Counted from the stretch's first letter, positions 1 through 11,948 are shown. The stretch is DNA of 64,000 bases from Aegilops tauschii subsp. strangulata (GCF_002575655.3 NC_053037.3:147075207-147139206), one strand, 5' to 3'. Notes: generated from the sequence alone by a model not told the origin. Made by a program: numbers and translations.

Positions 1-1009
1 GAGGCAAGCGGAGTGTGGTGGTGCCGCAGTGAGCAAGCTTACCAGTGCAGTTTGGCTAAAAGGATCCTTCACAGAGTCTTCCGACTTATGGCAGCAGGAG
101 TGGTTCTACATCACCGAGCCCCGAGGCTCCAAGTGGGCAGTTGTGCCTGTGTTCCGATCTAGCCCCCCAATTCAGCTTGCATCATGGATTAATAAAGGGT
201 TGGACTGGGGATCCGTTGATGAAGTGTGAACTCTGCAGAGTCGCATCCGAAGCCTCATCGAGAGGGACATCGACCTTGTCAACGTCATTCAGGTAATGTT
301 AGTCCGCCGGACTCTGCCGTGCCAACGACGGCCTCTCCGTATGTGGGAGTTTAATCCAGAGGGGCCACAGACTCTTCAGCACTTCTTCGGCACTACGCAC
401 GAAGGAATATGGAATTTATTTTTTAGGAAACGAAAGCAATGGCCGGACACCACCAAAGATGCCAGCCTCGACTGCAACCATCTGGACACCCCGGTAAGTA
501 CTCAGTTTCCGAACACCTTTTAGTCGAGCATCCCGTAATAAGATACTGAGCAAATCATTTTTTCCAGGGATGGATAAAGAAAGTGGAACGAGTTAGGTGT
601 CCGGCCCCCCTTCCCGAAGACTCAGTGGACGCCGTGCTAACAAGGATGCTGGCCCCGACACCGTACCAGGTGTCTATGAAGGAGGACAGGAACAAGAAGA
701 CTGGAAATGACCCTTGTTCTGGAGATAAATCGGACACTGTGTCCGGGGAAGTCAAAGTTTCTTCGCCCAAAGACAAAGGTGCAGGAGAAGAGAACATCCC
801 TTCTCCCCATGGCAAGAAAAGGGCCGCCTCCGAAGCTTGGGAGGAGAAGTCTCCCAAGAGGGGCAAAATGCCATCGTCAGGCGGCTCGAGCTTGGCGAGC
901 GACGTCGTCGCACAGTTCCATCATGAGGGTAAACCTCCAACCAAATCGTAAGTGAGGCAGGGTGCTTTAGACATGTCCCGCTCCTTTCCTGTTATCGAAG
1001 TAACATCTA

Positions 1010-1047
<38 letters not shown>

Positions 1048-2742
1048 TCACAGTTCGGCGCACGACTTTCCTCAAAAATCCTCTTCCTCGGGAGATCTTC
1101 TCCCAGAGATGATGGAGAGCGATACGCCTCCCCCGACCTCCTCGCCCAACAGGGCGGACGACTTCGAGGTGTCGTCGCGGAGGGTTTCTCCCGACCGACA
1201 AGTAGTGCGGGGGGCGAAGAAGACATTACCCGAAGGTGGTTTTTTTGTTCCCCAGGGTTCGGGGGCCAACAAGGAAGGTCCCGGACTATCCGGTTTACAG
1301 CCGGAGATGATTCTGGAGACGAGTAAACGGACTCTTTCAGAGGAAGGCCATACTCCAACAGCGGCTTCTGAAGATCCGGAAGCGCCGGACATGTTGACGA
1401 GCATGCTGCGACAAGCGTCCGTCTCATAGGAACACTGTACCCTGATGGGTATGGTTTCTGTCTGTGAAGGACGGATTGAATGAAGCCTTCACGAGCCTGG
1501 TGAGAGGCTTCGAGGATTGTGATATGATTTTCCCAACTGTGCTTTATTCACAAAATGCACCTGTGTATAGATAGTAGCCCCTGAGACTCGGATTGCCTTC
1601 CCAAGGGAGACGATCGGAGGATCAAAAAGATATGCTCAGGTAATAATCTGTTGTAATTGGAACACAGGCTGTTTCCCCCGGACAACTGTCCGGACTACAG
1701 AGGTGGCCGAGCTTCAGCGGAAGCTTGATGTGGCAGGGGATGACCTTGCATTGATCAACAGGCATCTTGACGAGTCGCAAGGTATGTGTTTGGGGCAGTT
1801 ATTGCACATACGTGCTTATAACATAAGTGTGACGCTAAAAATTGTATACTGGATATGCATGACTGCAGATTGTGCCGCCGCCGTTGAGATTCTTCGGGCG
1901 GAGCTAGCCCGGGCCAAGGAGCAGGCCCGGTGTAGTAATGCGGCTGCCGAAAAGGCATCGGCCGAGTTAAAGGCCGAACAGGCTGCTCGACACCAAGACG
2001 AGGAGAAAATGTCCATGATGGCGCTCGATCTGAAAAATGCTGCTGGCCGTTGTGAGTTCCTTGAGAAGGAAAATAAAGCCAAGGCAGCTGATCTTGAAAA
2101 GGCCTCACAAGAGGCGAAAGAAGCGCGGTCCGAATCCAGAGCGGCCCGGGAGGAGATACGGTGAGCTGGGGAGATTGTGGCTGGTAACCCCTTTTTATTA
2201 GACACTAAGTTCGGCGATCCGAATTATGCACTTCTGAATCAAGTGTGGAGTTCTCCAGACGCGTTTTTGGATTTGCCGAAGAGTTCTTCCGATGCGGCGC
2301 AATTTTATCAGGCGCAAGAAGGGTATGCAGCGGAGAAGCTTTTTTGTCACAATTCAGTGCGTCGAAGCGTCCACTGCTACTGAACGAGCAGATGTCCAAG
2401 TGGGCCGAGCTTCACAGGATATCCGGTACTGCCATGAAGAATGTCGTAATCCGGCTGTGGCCGAACGAGCCAATTCTGAATAGTTATTTTGGTTTGGTGC
2501 AGCGACTTGTTGAGGCAGTGCCACGTGTTGATGCTGTTAAGCGGTCAGCGTGCATTGAAGGTGCGCGGATGGCCTTTGCCCGTGTCAAGACATATTGGGG
2601 GAAGATGAAGGCCATAGATGTTGCGACTAAGAGTCCACCCAAGGGCAAGGACCAGCACGCGCCGGAGCATTATTTCGAGGATGTCTTAGAGGTTGCCCGC
2701 TTGATAGAGGGTCAATGCTCGAAGGACATAATATTCGAGTGA
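1..2742 (+). pseudogene. Antisense multi-exon ORF of the Fatima-like element (C-terminal part)
   Basis: This gene-like unit runs on the strand opposite to the host retrotransposon. It resembles the plant 'putative gypsy-type transposon' ORFs (Transposase_28 group); no biochemical role is established. Visible blocks are a conserved domain end (29-520, motifs WFYITEPRG and RPLRMWEFNPEGP), a charged linker (583-950 and 1050-1429), an Ala/Glu/Lys-rich coiled coil (1703-1790 and 1868-2164), and a C-terminal helical domain (2177-2742, motifs RLWPNEPILNSYFG and RMAFARVKTYW). Good intron signals separate blocks: donor GTAAGT at 493 with acceptor TTTCCAG near 568, donor GTAAGT at 949 with acceptor CACAG near 1052, and donor GTATGT near 1781 with acceptor GCAG near 1867. 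Stops at 227-229 and 2162-2164 and a frame change near 2250-2380 break it. Its N-terminus lies outside the window. Confidence 0.65.
1014..1045. repeat. (TA)n microsatellite
   Basis: An uninterrupted TA run of about 16 units lies inside a predicted intron of the antisense ORF. Length polymorphism is likely. Confidence 0.95.
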
Positions 2743-3939
2743 GATGTATGGGAATTGTAAAAGACAATTTTATAACCAATCTATGCTTATGTTTTGCCTG
2801 AGAGCTTTTGTTCCTCCTATGTGGCCGTTTTTTTATATAATCTGAAAGTTTTCCAGTCGTCGGCTTCAGCCCCCTCGTAGGAAATACGGGGGTGTTCGGA
2901 AAGGCATTTGATCACTCTTGACCCAACGTCTTGGTCCATGAAGGAGGTGTCAATGTGGCGAACCAGGCAATCAGACTATAGGGCGTTAACACTTTCACTT
3001 AGCCATAGGAGTTTTATGGTGGGTCTACGATATAGCCCCTGGTATGTACGCGGCTTATTTTTAATATGATGCGTTACATATTTGATCTGAAAAAGATCCT
3101 TCGTATGACACGGAGAGAATCGTTAAAGATTCCGATAAGTCGTCGAGTGGTTGACCAGCTCTCGCCGCATCATGACAGTCAGTTTTTGGCTTTCTCTACT
3201 GAGGTGCTTGACCAGATGAACCGGAAGCATAATCGTAGTAGTTATCCCTTTACTACCCTAGCCCATAGAGCGGAACGTAGGGTAGCAAGCACAGGAGCCG
3301 GGCAACCCAACTATTGACCCAAGACATGATTCGGAGCTCATGCATATAAGGCCAAAACTCGCGACGCCGAAGTACGCTGTAAAGCTGTTCGGACTTGTCG
3401 GCAACTCATTTGTTCCCATACCGAGCCCCTGGCAAGTTATGTCGAGGTGTGTGTGTGAAACAACCGCAGGAGCAAAGATTCAGGTCGTTTAAGAAAGAGT
3501 CAATACTGGACACTGGTTACTTTTACTGGGAGCTGAGTGATATGCCAATTCCTAATGTATAGCTAACAAAGCTGCGACCCGGGCCATTTGACATGCCAGG
3601 GGTCGAAAGCTGAGGAGAAAGGAATTTTTCAGGCTCGAAATAGAGAGTGTGGTCTACAAAAAGTTATTTTAGACCTCCTGTTGCACGTCTGCGCCGCCTG
3701 TCCTCGGTTGATGGACTCCTTGACAGGAGTAACCCTTGGGTGATTGTATGAACCCGAACTCTGATGGAGTCCGCGGGGTGCCCGGCCCTTGAGCTACCTA
3801 TGGGGGGATAATAAAAAGAGAAAGGCAGTTAGAAAAGTAGGGGGAGGGTTATTGGAATGCTTACAGGCCCACCCGTATTATGCTTCCATCGATGCTCAGG
3901 GTATTTTAAGTGCATAATTATGTATGCGTGGTACCCACT
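2743..3939 (-). other. Non-coding internal region of the Fatima-like element
   Basis: I find no long reading frame with family resemblance on either strand here. The sequence lies between the decayed protease start and the antisense ORF, where pol would sit in an autonomous copy. It includes an A/C/G-balanced block (2870-3480) that I associate with the non-coding internal part of Fatima-type elements. Confidence 0.5.
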
Positions 3940-6783
3940 TCAAAGGCATATTGGGCGAACGGCGGAAGCCGAATTTCTAGTCCAATATGGACATTGATCG
4001 GTCATGTTGAATGGAGACCGGCGGCTTAATGGCCGATGCAGTATGCGGCGTGATGAGGCCGCTGTGTAGTTTGGCTGAGATGGCCGTAGTATGATTTCCT
4101 TTACAGAGGGAGTGTTCCGCGTGCTCACCTCTAGGGGTGTGTGTCACATGTACCATGTTTACCGTTTTTACTTCGGGGGGAAACTGCTTCTAACCCCCGT
4201 TGTTCGGTTGGTGAGTCTCTTTGTCGTCGCTATCACCGGGCGGTCTCCTCCCCTTGTGTTCGGCGTTGAGCTTGCTGGCCTGCTTGAAGACCCAACAACT
4301 TCTATTGGTATGATTAGCTGGTTTGTTGTGGTGGCCGTTAATCTAGCAGGGTCGATCTAATATCCTGTCTAAATTGGAAGGTCCGTCTCTGTTCGCCTTA
4401 AATGGCTTTTTCCGTTAACCGGGTTTGGGACCGCTGAATCCAGCGTTAACCGCTGTGTCGCGCGTTCTTTCATTATCACTGCGACGTTTGTGTTTGCTGC
4501 GTCGTGGCTTGCCATTGCCGTCTCGGACTTCCGAAGTGCTCGGATCGCTGGCGTTGTTGCTTCTATGAGCGAGCCAGCTGTCTTCTCCCGCGCAAAAGCG
4601 GGTCATCAGAGCGGTAAGGGCTGACATTGATTTTGGTTTTTCTTGACCGAGGTGGCGGGCAAGCCACTCGTCACGGACGCTGTGTTTGAAGGCCGCTAGG
4701 GCTTCTGCGTCCGGACAGTCGACGATTTGGTTCTTTTTAACTAAGAGCCTGGTCCAAAGCTTCCTGGCTGACTCTCACGGCTGCTGGACAATGTGACTTA
4801 AGTCATCGGCATCTGGTGGCCGGACATATGTTCCTTGGAAGTTGTCGCGGAAGGCGTCTTCCAAGTCTTCCCAGCTGCCAATAGAGTTTTCTGGCAGACT
4901 GTTTAACCAGTATCGAGCTGGTCCTTTGAGTTTTAATGGCAGGTATTTGATGGCATGGAGGTCGTCGTCGTGGGCCATGTGGATATGGAGGAGGAAGTCC
5001 TCGATCCATACCGCGGGATCAGTTGTTCCGTCATATGATTCGATATTCATGGGCTTAAACCCATCTCGGAACTCGTGTTCCATTACTTTGTCTGTGAAGC
5101 AAAGAGGGTGTGCGGCACCTCTATATTGGGCCACCCTGCGACGTACCTCCGATGGAGTCTGTCTGCTATTTTCGGCCCGGGCGTGGCTAGGTTTGTCACG
5201 TCCGAATAGGCACGTCCTCGCGATCTGTAGATCGATCTTGTATGTCCTGCTCTACTGTCCAGGCCCTGCTGAAGGTCGTATGTACAACCCCGAGCTGTTT
5301 TATTTCCGCCCTTACGGCGAGGTGGGGCGGTCTGGTGTTCGGCTCGAGCTGCCGCTTTATCCCGACCGCGTGGTGGTCGGTCGGCCGCGTTGTGAGATGA
5401 TGGTACGGGCTCCAGCGCCTCGTCATCGAACTGTGGTAGCAATTTGCGCTTTGGGTAATTTTTGGCTGTGCCACTAAGGCCGTATTCCTCGGCGGCCAGG
5501 ACCTCGGTCCATTTATCATTGAGCAGGTCTTGGTCAGCTTGAAGCTGCAGCTACTTCTTTTTCAGGCTCCTTGCGGTGGCTATTAGCCGGCGTTTAAAAC
5601 GCTCCTGCTCGAGAGGTTCCTCAGGCACGATGAAATCCTCGTTGCTGAGGCTCTCCTCCTCCTCGGAGAGTGGGAGATAATTATTGTCCTCCGATTCTTC
5701 GTGTATGGCCTGTTCATTAGGGCTAACGTGTCCGTCTTCCCGTTCATCCTGTTCGGAGATTGCCCCAACATGGTCTTCATTGTTTTCGGCATCGTCCGAA
5801 GTATTGTTTTCTTTGGTGTCGGTGTTGTTGTCTTTTGCACGACGTGACTTAGAGCGGCGCCGCTGACGCCGGTGTCTGGGCTGTGCCTCAGGAGGTTTGT
5901 CCTTAACTGAATCCTCTTTGTCGTCGTTGTTAGTTTCTTTAGGTGTATCCACCATGTATACGTCATAAAAAGAAGTGGTCGTCCAGCGTCCAATAAGCGG
6001 CGGGTTATGGCCCTGCTCCTCATCGGCGTCGTCGTCCATACCGTTGATTTCTTCGGAGCCGTAATCAAGCACGTCGGTTAAGTCCTCGACAATGGCTATG
6101 GAGTGGGTGGCGGGTGGGAAGAAAAATTCCCCATCATCAGCCCCTAGTTTGAACCGGACATAATTCGGCTGTGAGTCTCCCGCCAAGGACGGGCTCTTTA
6201 ATGAGTTTAACACATCGCCCAAGGGCGAGTACTGAAAGATGTCTGCGGCGCTGAATTTGAAGATCGATAACCAATCGAGCTCGGCGTCCGCAGGCATACG
6301 CGGTTCGAGACTTATGACCGGAGACGATTCCGGAATTCCAGTAACGCAGACGTCCCATGAGCTTAAGTCTGTGTGCGGCTCCAACGCCGAAGGATCCGTG
6401 GCCTCCGTGGTGGGGTTGAGCTTCCCATCCTTAGATGGCATGATCTCCTCCGGGTCTAGGGCCGGAGCAACCATAGGAACAATCTCCTGAGTGTGGTCCG
6501 GTGATAGATTTAGATCATGTGCATCGGGGTGATAGGGAGCGGCCGCTGCGATCTCGAATCCGGTGAACATCAAGTCTCCGCGGATGTCTGCAACATAGTT
6601 CAAGCTTCTGAATCTGACTTGGTGGCCAGGGGCATAGCTGTCGATCTGCTCCAGATGGCCATGCGAGTTGGCCCGCAGTACGAAGCCGCCGAACACGAAG
6701 GTCTGTCCAGGGAGGAAGGTTTCCCCTTGGACACCGTCGTTGTTGTCGATTGAAGGCATCATCAAACCTTTTGACGACGGCAC
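3940..6783 (-). pseudogene. Broken gag (with start of protease region)
   Basis: The first part (6783-5551) is an open 410-codon stretch with a long acidic and serine-rich tail. It ends at a stop right after a Lys-Lys-Lys run, where the homologous frame seems to continue, so the stop looks like a nonsense mutation. Downstream pieces in shifted frames cover a leader (5521-5083), a clear Retrotrans_gag core (5134-4775, with motifs PAVWIEDFLLHIH and LPLKLKGPARYWLNSLP), and a C-terminal piece (about 4740-4390, motif TAVNAGF). A degenerate zinc-knuckle neighbourhood (CWVFKQAGKLNAEH) follows at about 4300, then decayed sequence to about 3940 where an aspartic protease would begin. Several stops and frameshifts mean no full Gag can be made. 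Gag would form the nucleocapsid of the retrotransposon particle. Confidence 0.8.
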
Positions 6784-6809
6784 AGTGGAACTCTCAATGA
6801 AAGCACCAA

Positions 6810-7288
6810 TGTCGGTGTCAAAACTGGCGGATCTCGGGTAGGGGGTCCCGAACTGTGCGTCTAAGGTCGATGGTAACAGGAGACGGGGGACACAATGTTT
6901 ACCCAGGTTCGGGCCCTCTCTATGAGGTAATACCCTACTTCCTGCTTGATTGATCTTGATGAATATGAGTATTACAAGAGTTGATCTACCACGAGATCGT
7001 AATGACTAAACCCTAGAAGTCTAGCCTGTATGACTATGATAATGAATCTCCCCCCTCCGGACTAAGTCCTCCGGTTTATATAGACACCGGGGAGGATCTA
7101 GGGTTACACCAGGTCGGTTACAAATAAAGGAATCTACATATTTGGTTGCCAAGCTCGCCTTCCACGCCAAGGAGAGTCCCATCTGGATACGGGTGCAATC
7201 TTCGGTGTCCGTATCTTCACAGCCCATCACTCCGGCCCATGGCTAACATGCCGGACGCCCGAGGACCCCTTAGTCCAGGACTCCCTCA
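6810..7288 (-). repeat. 5' LTR of the Fatima-like element
   Basis: This 479-bp LTR has matched ends: read on the plus strand it starts TGTCGGTGTC and ends CTCCCTCA, so the minus strand runs TGAGGGAG...CCGACA. Just inside, at 6791-6809, is a short non-coding leader containing TTGGTGCTTTC on the minus strand, where the primer-binding site should be. That is not the usual initiator-Met site (TGGTATCAGAGC), so the primer is not identified. On the plus strand a GGTTTATATAGAC block near 7072-7084 reads as a TATA-like sequence in either direction. Confidence 0.85.
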
Positions 7289-7691
7289 GTGGCATCCCTT
7301 CCCGCTAGCATTTGGGAAGAGGACCAGGGCCGCTATACATAGGGCTAGCCACCATAGTAGGAAAGGAGAGGCAACGGATCCGAGGACCATTCAGATCATC
7401 CTCATCCACACAAACTCACCAAGCACAAGAGCACCTCTCTTCAGGAGGCTGTTCTTCCCTTGTAACTGTTCATCCTCAGCCCAAGAGGTAATCCACCACA
7501 CCACACTGGAGTAGGGTATTACACCACATCGGTGGCCCGAACCAGTATAAATCTTGTGTCCCTTTGTTCTGCGAGTTTGACGCGCTGAGCCTTGAGATCG
7601 CGGTGAGGGAGAGTGCTTGGGGGAGGAGAGATCTTTGTGCGCACCCCAGTGCTCGAACCTCGAGGGTTTTGCCGAAACCCAAAATCCGACA
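7289..7691 (+). repeat. Truncated LTR (3' part), unassigned Gypsy-like family
   Basis: The segment ends in the canonical LTR terminus AATCCGACA at 7691 and has the look of the R-U5 part of a plant LTR (a CCCTTGTAACTG region, then GTCCCTTTGTTCTGCGAG). It starts exactly where the Fatima-like LTR ends, so the Fatima-like element probably inserted into it. No primer-binding site follows at 7692, so it is the outer end of a 3' LTR or a solo LTR. Confidence 0.55.
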
Positions 7692-7785
7692 CGTGTAGCC
7701 TCATCTGATGCTGCTACACAACCAGCTGCCCCAACTCTCGCACCGCTGCTGCTGCTGCTACTGCTTTTCTGCTACTAGTGCGTTC

Positions 7786-7866
7786 AGTTTCGAGAGCAAA
7801 TTTCAGTTTCGACAGTTAAGTTCAGTTTCGACAGTTAAATTCAGTTTCGACAGTTAAGTTCAGAGA
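7786..7866. repeat. 19-bp tandem repeat, about 4 copies
   Basis: The unit TTCAGTTTCGACAGTTAAG is repeated about four times with few changes, in a non-coding stretch just upstream of the exon at 7983. Confidence 0.85.
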
Positions 7867-7982
7867 TGAGCGGCTGATGCATTTTACTTCTAGCACATTT
7901 TGGTTATGTATTTTACATCATCTATTGGAGATGCTATTAGAATTTCACTCAGGTTAACGTTGTCTCTCCTGTCCTGCTTCAG

Positions 7983-8168
7983 CCTCGGCGTTGTACAACT
8001 CACCGGAGCTGCTCCAATGACGAAACCCTCCATCACAGCGGAGCAGTACCCCGGGCTCCATCTCAAGATGCCTAAGATCTTCTTCCCCTCCTCCGACAGC
8101 CAAGTCAGCCGGATCATCCTCACCGACCAACCCAGTCACGCTGAGATCAACATGGCTTCGCCAAAGAG
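7983..8168 (+). CDS. Exon of unrecognised CACTA-borne gene (type A, copy 1)
   Basis: A 186-bp open exon is bounded by acceptor CTGCTTCAG and donor GAG|GTTGTA. It encodes about 62 residues with the core motif KIFFPSSDSQ followed by a hydrophobic strand and acidic residues. A second exon at about 22246-22473 encodes the related motif QIFFPAARSH in the same position, so the exon type is duplicated in this gene. I do not recognise the protein family. The intron after this exon holds the young chromovirus at 8183-21486. Confidence 0.4.
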
Positions 8169-8182
8169 GTTGTACACTTACT

Positions 8183-11100
8183 TGTGACGCCCCCGATTTG
8201 ACCGTACACTAATCATGCACGCAAATGTGTACGATCACGATCAGGGACTCACGGGAAGATATCACAACACAACTCTAAAACATAAATAAGTCATACAAGC
8301 ATTATAATACAAGCCAGGGGCCTCGAGGGCTCGAATACAAGTGCTCGATCATAGACGAGTCAGCGGAAGCAACAATATCTGGGAACAGACATAAGTTAAA
8401 CAAGTTTGCCTTAAGAAGGCTAGCACAAAGGTAGCAACGATCGAAAAGGCAAGGCCTCCTGCCTGGGACCTCCTAACTACTCCTGGTCGTCGTCAGCGGC
8501 CTGCACGTAGTAGTAGGCACCTCCAGTGCCGTGGGAGTCGTCGTCGACGGTGGCGTCTGGCTCCTGGACTCCGACATCTGATTGCGACAATCCGGTATAG
8601 AAAGGGGAAAAGAGGGAGAAAAGCAACCGTGAGTACTCATCCAAAGTACTCGCAAGCAAGGAGCTACACTACATATGCATGGGTATATGTGTAAAGAGGC
8701 ATATCAGTGGACTGAACTGCAGAATGCCGGAATAAGAGGGGGATAGCTAGTCCTGTCGAAGACTAAGCTTCTGGACATCTCCATCTTGCAGCATGTAGAA
8801 GAGAGTAGATTGAAGTCCTCCAAGTAGCATCGCATAGCATAATCCTACCCGGCAATCCCCTCCTCGTCGCCCTGTTAGAGAGCGATCACCGGGATGTATC
8901 TGGCACTTGGAAGGGTGTATTTTATTCAGTATCCAGTTTTAGTTGTCATAAGGTCAAGGTACAACTCCGGGTCGTCCTTTTACCGAGGGACACGGCTATT
9001 CGAATAGATAAACTTCCCTGCAGGGGTGCACCACATAACCCAACACGCTCGATCCCAATTGGCCGGACACACTTTTCTGGGTCATGCCCGGCCTTGTAAG
9101 ATCAACACGTCGCAGCCCCACCTAGGCTCAACAGAGAGGTCAGCACGCCGGTCTAAACCTATGCGCGCAGGGGTCTGGGCCCATCGCCCTATGCACACCT
9201 GCACGTTGCGAACGCGGCCGCGAGCAGACCTAGCAACCCACACGATCACGGCGGTTACGTCAAAGCGGTCCAACACGGCGCGCGCCACTCAGTCGCTGAC
9301 GTCAAAAGAGCTTCGGCTGATACCACGACGTCGGGATACCCATAACTACTCCCACGTAGATGGTTAGTGCGTATAGACCAAATGGCCAGACTCAGATCAA
9401 ATACCAAGATCTCGTTAAGCGTGTTAAGTATCTGCGAACGCCGACCAGGGCCAGGCCCACCTCTTACCTAGGCGGTCTCAACCTGCCCTGTCGCTCCGCC
9501 ACAAAGATCCACTTGCAGGTACTCCTACGAGCCGACCCGACTTTAGTCATCACATGTGTCATGTATATAGTATATAAGTATATGCCCGTGATCACCGCCC
9601 AGGTGATCACGGCCCGATAGTATAGCACAGCAGACGGACAAGAATGTAGGGCCACTGATGGAAATCTAGCATCCTATACTAAGCATGTAGGATTGCAGGT
9701 AAAGGTAGTAACAATAGTAGCAAGGATAGGCTATGCATCAGAATAGGATATCGAAAAGCAGTAACATGCTACACTACTCTAATGCAAGCAGTAGAGATTA
9801 GAGTAGGCGATATCTGGTGATCAAAGGGGGGGCTTGCCTGGTTGCTCTGGCAAGTAGGAGGGGTCGTCGACTCCGTAGTCGAACTGGGCAGCAGCAGTGT
9901 CGGTCTCGTAGTCTACCGGAGAGAAGGGGGGAAGAAACAGTAAATACAATGCAAACATAAGCATGACGATGCGTGACATGACAATGAGCGGTGCTAGGGG
10001 TGCCCTAACGCGACAGTAGGTGGTACCGGTGAAGGGGGGGAACATCCGGGAGGTATTCCCGATGTTTCGCGTTTTCGGACAGACGGACCGGAGGGGGAAA
10101 GTTGCTAGTTCGATAGGTTAGGGAGGTGTGGTGGATGAACGGACTGCGTATTCGGATTCGTCTCGTCGTTCTGAGCAACTTTCATATAGAAAACAATTTC
10201 ATCCGAGTTACGGTTTAAAAGATATGAATTTTCAAAGTTTATTTGAATTTCTGGAATTATTTATATTCAGAAAAATGAATTATGACGTCAGCATGAGGTA
10301 ATGCTGACGTCAGCAGGTCAACTGGTCGGCTGACCAGTCAAACCAGACAGGTGGGTCCAGTGGGACCCACATGTCAGCCTCTGTTAGTCTAATATCTATT
10401 TAAACTAATCTAACAGTATAATTAGAGGGGTGGGCCCCATATGTCAGTGAGTGATTAGTTAAAATAATTATTTTTATTTATAAAACATTTTCTTTTTAAT
10501 TTTCTTTTTTAGTTTTTGCGGCGGGGCCCGCATGTCAGTGACTGGGCCTGCCCAGTCAGCAGTTGACTGGGTCAACCCAGTCAACTGGGCCCGTGGGGGC
10601 CACTGGCAGTGACCCAGGGGTGGGGCCCGGCCGGCCACGTCGGCAGGGCACCGGAGAGGGGCTCCGGCGAGCTCCAGCGCGGCGGCGATGCGCGAGTGAG
10701 CTTCGGGTTTCGCCCACAGTGGGTTTGCGGGGGCGGGGCTGGGCGCGTACGACGCGGCTCGACGTCGCGCGTCCAACGGCGGTGGCCGGAGGGGCTGGAA
10801 CGGCCGAACACGTGCGCTACGAACTCGCCGGCGGCGAGGAGCTACGGGTGCCCGAGGGGAGCTACGCTAGAGCGCGCGAACGGCCGAACTAGCTAGCTAG
10901 GTGGGTGCGGCACGGTGCGGTCGGGCTAGCGGGCCAACGCCCGTGACCATTTGGTCACCGGAGACACGCCGGCGGCGAGCTCCGCGGCGTGGCTTTCGGG
11001 CGCGCGCGGGGAAGTAGCTACGGAGCGCGAGCGAGCTAGCGGAGAGAGGGAGGAGGTAGAGGAGCTCACCGCGCGGCGCAAGAAGGGCCCGTGGGTGCTT

Positions 11101-11913
11101 AGGAGCAGCAGGTCGTCGCCGGGGAAGAAGGGGGTCGCCGGCGTCCGAAGATGAAGGCGAGCTTGGTGCGTTCGTTGTAGGGGCTCCGGTCTCCAACGGG
11201 CTGCACCAGACGCAGCAGCGGGCGACGGCGGTCCTTCGAGACACCTTGGGGCGGCGAGGCGGGCACGGTGGCCGTGTGAACGACGGTGAACGGCGGCGAG
11301 CGCTCTCGGGCAGAGGGGAACGGAGGGGAGAGGGAGGGGGATCTGGCGGGGAGAAGGCGCAGAGGCCGAGGGAGAGCGGGGGCGAGTGGGAGAGAGGCTC
11401 GAGGAGGCGGGGGAGCTGGCGCCCTTATCCTCCCCGTCGCCGGCGAGGGGGTGCGGCGGGGACGGCCACTGTTCCGTCCCGGTCGGGGGAACAGGAAGGG
11501 GACGCGGGGGGGAGGTGGGCTGGGCCGGGGCGCGGGTGGCGGCCCAGCTTGGGCCGGGGGGGTTTGGGCCGCGGGTCCAGTGGGGGGGAGGCCTGCTCTT
11601 TTTTTCTTTTGACTGTTTTGTTTTCTGTTTTCTCTTTATTTGTTTATTTCCTTTTCTGTTTTATTTCATTTAAAAGTATTTAGACATTTTATAAAAATGT
11701 GTTTTCTCCACCATAATTACCAGTGTATTATTTAGAACCCACTGGACATTTTTGTTTGAATTTTTGAAAACTTTTATTTTCCACTTTAATTATATTTGAA
11801 GTTTGAACTAGGAGTTTGAAAAGGAAGGTGATCCAAATGTGATCAAGCCCTGTTTAGCACATGATTAGCTTAATCACAGGGGGTTACTGTAGCATGATTC
11901 TCAGGGTGTTACA
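8183..11913 (-). repeat. 3' LTR of the chromovirus
   Basis: This 3.73-kb LTR has TGT...ACA ends (plus strand TGTGACGCC...GGTGTTACA). Its long GC-rich stretch at about 10500-11590 contains many CpG and no conserved reading frame. A perfect 11-bp inverted repeat lies at 9586-9612. The start may instead be read at 8185 (TGACGCC), since ACTTGTGACG also flanks the internal copy. Confidence 0.93.
9586..9612. repeat. Perfect 11-bp inverted repeat in 3' LTR
   Basis: CCGTGATCACC, a 5-base loop (GCCCA), then GGTGATCACGG. The stem is perfect and is also present in the other LTR. Confidence 0.95.
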
Positions 11914-11928
11914 AATCTCCTCCACTAC
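11914..11928 (-). other. Polypurine tract
   Basis: On the minus strand GTAGTGGAGGAGATT immediately precedes the 3' LTR start TGTAACACC. This is the expected plus-strand primer site for reverse transcription. Confidence 0.9.
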
Positions 11929-11948
11929 AAGAAATCTCGTCCCGAGAT

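Larger units (their letters stand above)
1..7288 (-). mobile_element. Gypsy LTR retrotransposon, Fatima-like, 5' part
   Basis: The element reads on the minus strand. It has a 5' LTR at 6810-7288, a primer-binding region just inside it, a broken gag reading frame to about 3940, a long non-coding stretch, and then an opposite-strand gene-like ORF filling 1-2742. The 3' LTR lies beyond position 1. No reverse transcriptase, RNase H or integrase motif appears between gag and the antisense ORF, so the copy is non-autonomous or internally deleted. The base after the LTR starts GTGGC, the expected place for a 5-bp target duplication, but the partner copy is outside the window. The family name rests on resemblance of the LTR ends and gag to Triticeae Fatima elements as I remember them. 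Confidence 0.8.
7692..8182 (+). other. Left fragment of CACTA-1 cargo gene region
   Basis: This stretch lies between the truncated LTR and the young chromovirus. It holds a GCT-rich run (7747-7765), an imperfect 19-bp tandem repeat (7786-7866) and one recognisable exon (7983-8168). The same exon type recurs on the far side of the chromovirus at about 22246-22473, which ties the two flanks together as one interrupted locus. Confidence 0.5.

Noticed and set aside
7021..7230. A 69-codon frame across the Fatima-like LTR
   Set aside because: Lies wholly in LTR text and has no counterpart in the related LTR piece at 34075.
9026..9655. ORFs of 60-113 codons within the LTR (also at 18600-19229)
   Set aside because: LTR sequence with frames on both strands; in the older LTR they are not maintained.
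10474..11683. Overlapping open frames of 60-145 codons in the GC-rich LTR block
   Set aside because: They overlap in several frames, arise from high GC content and recur in both LTRs without codon-like conservation.
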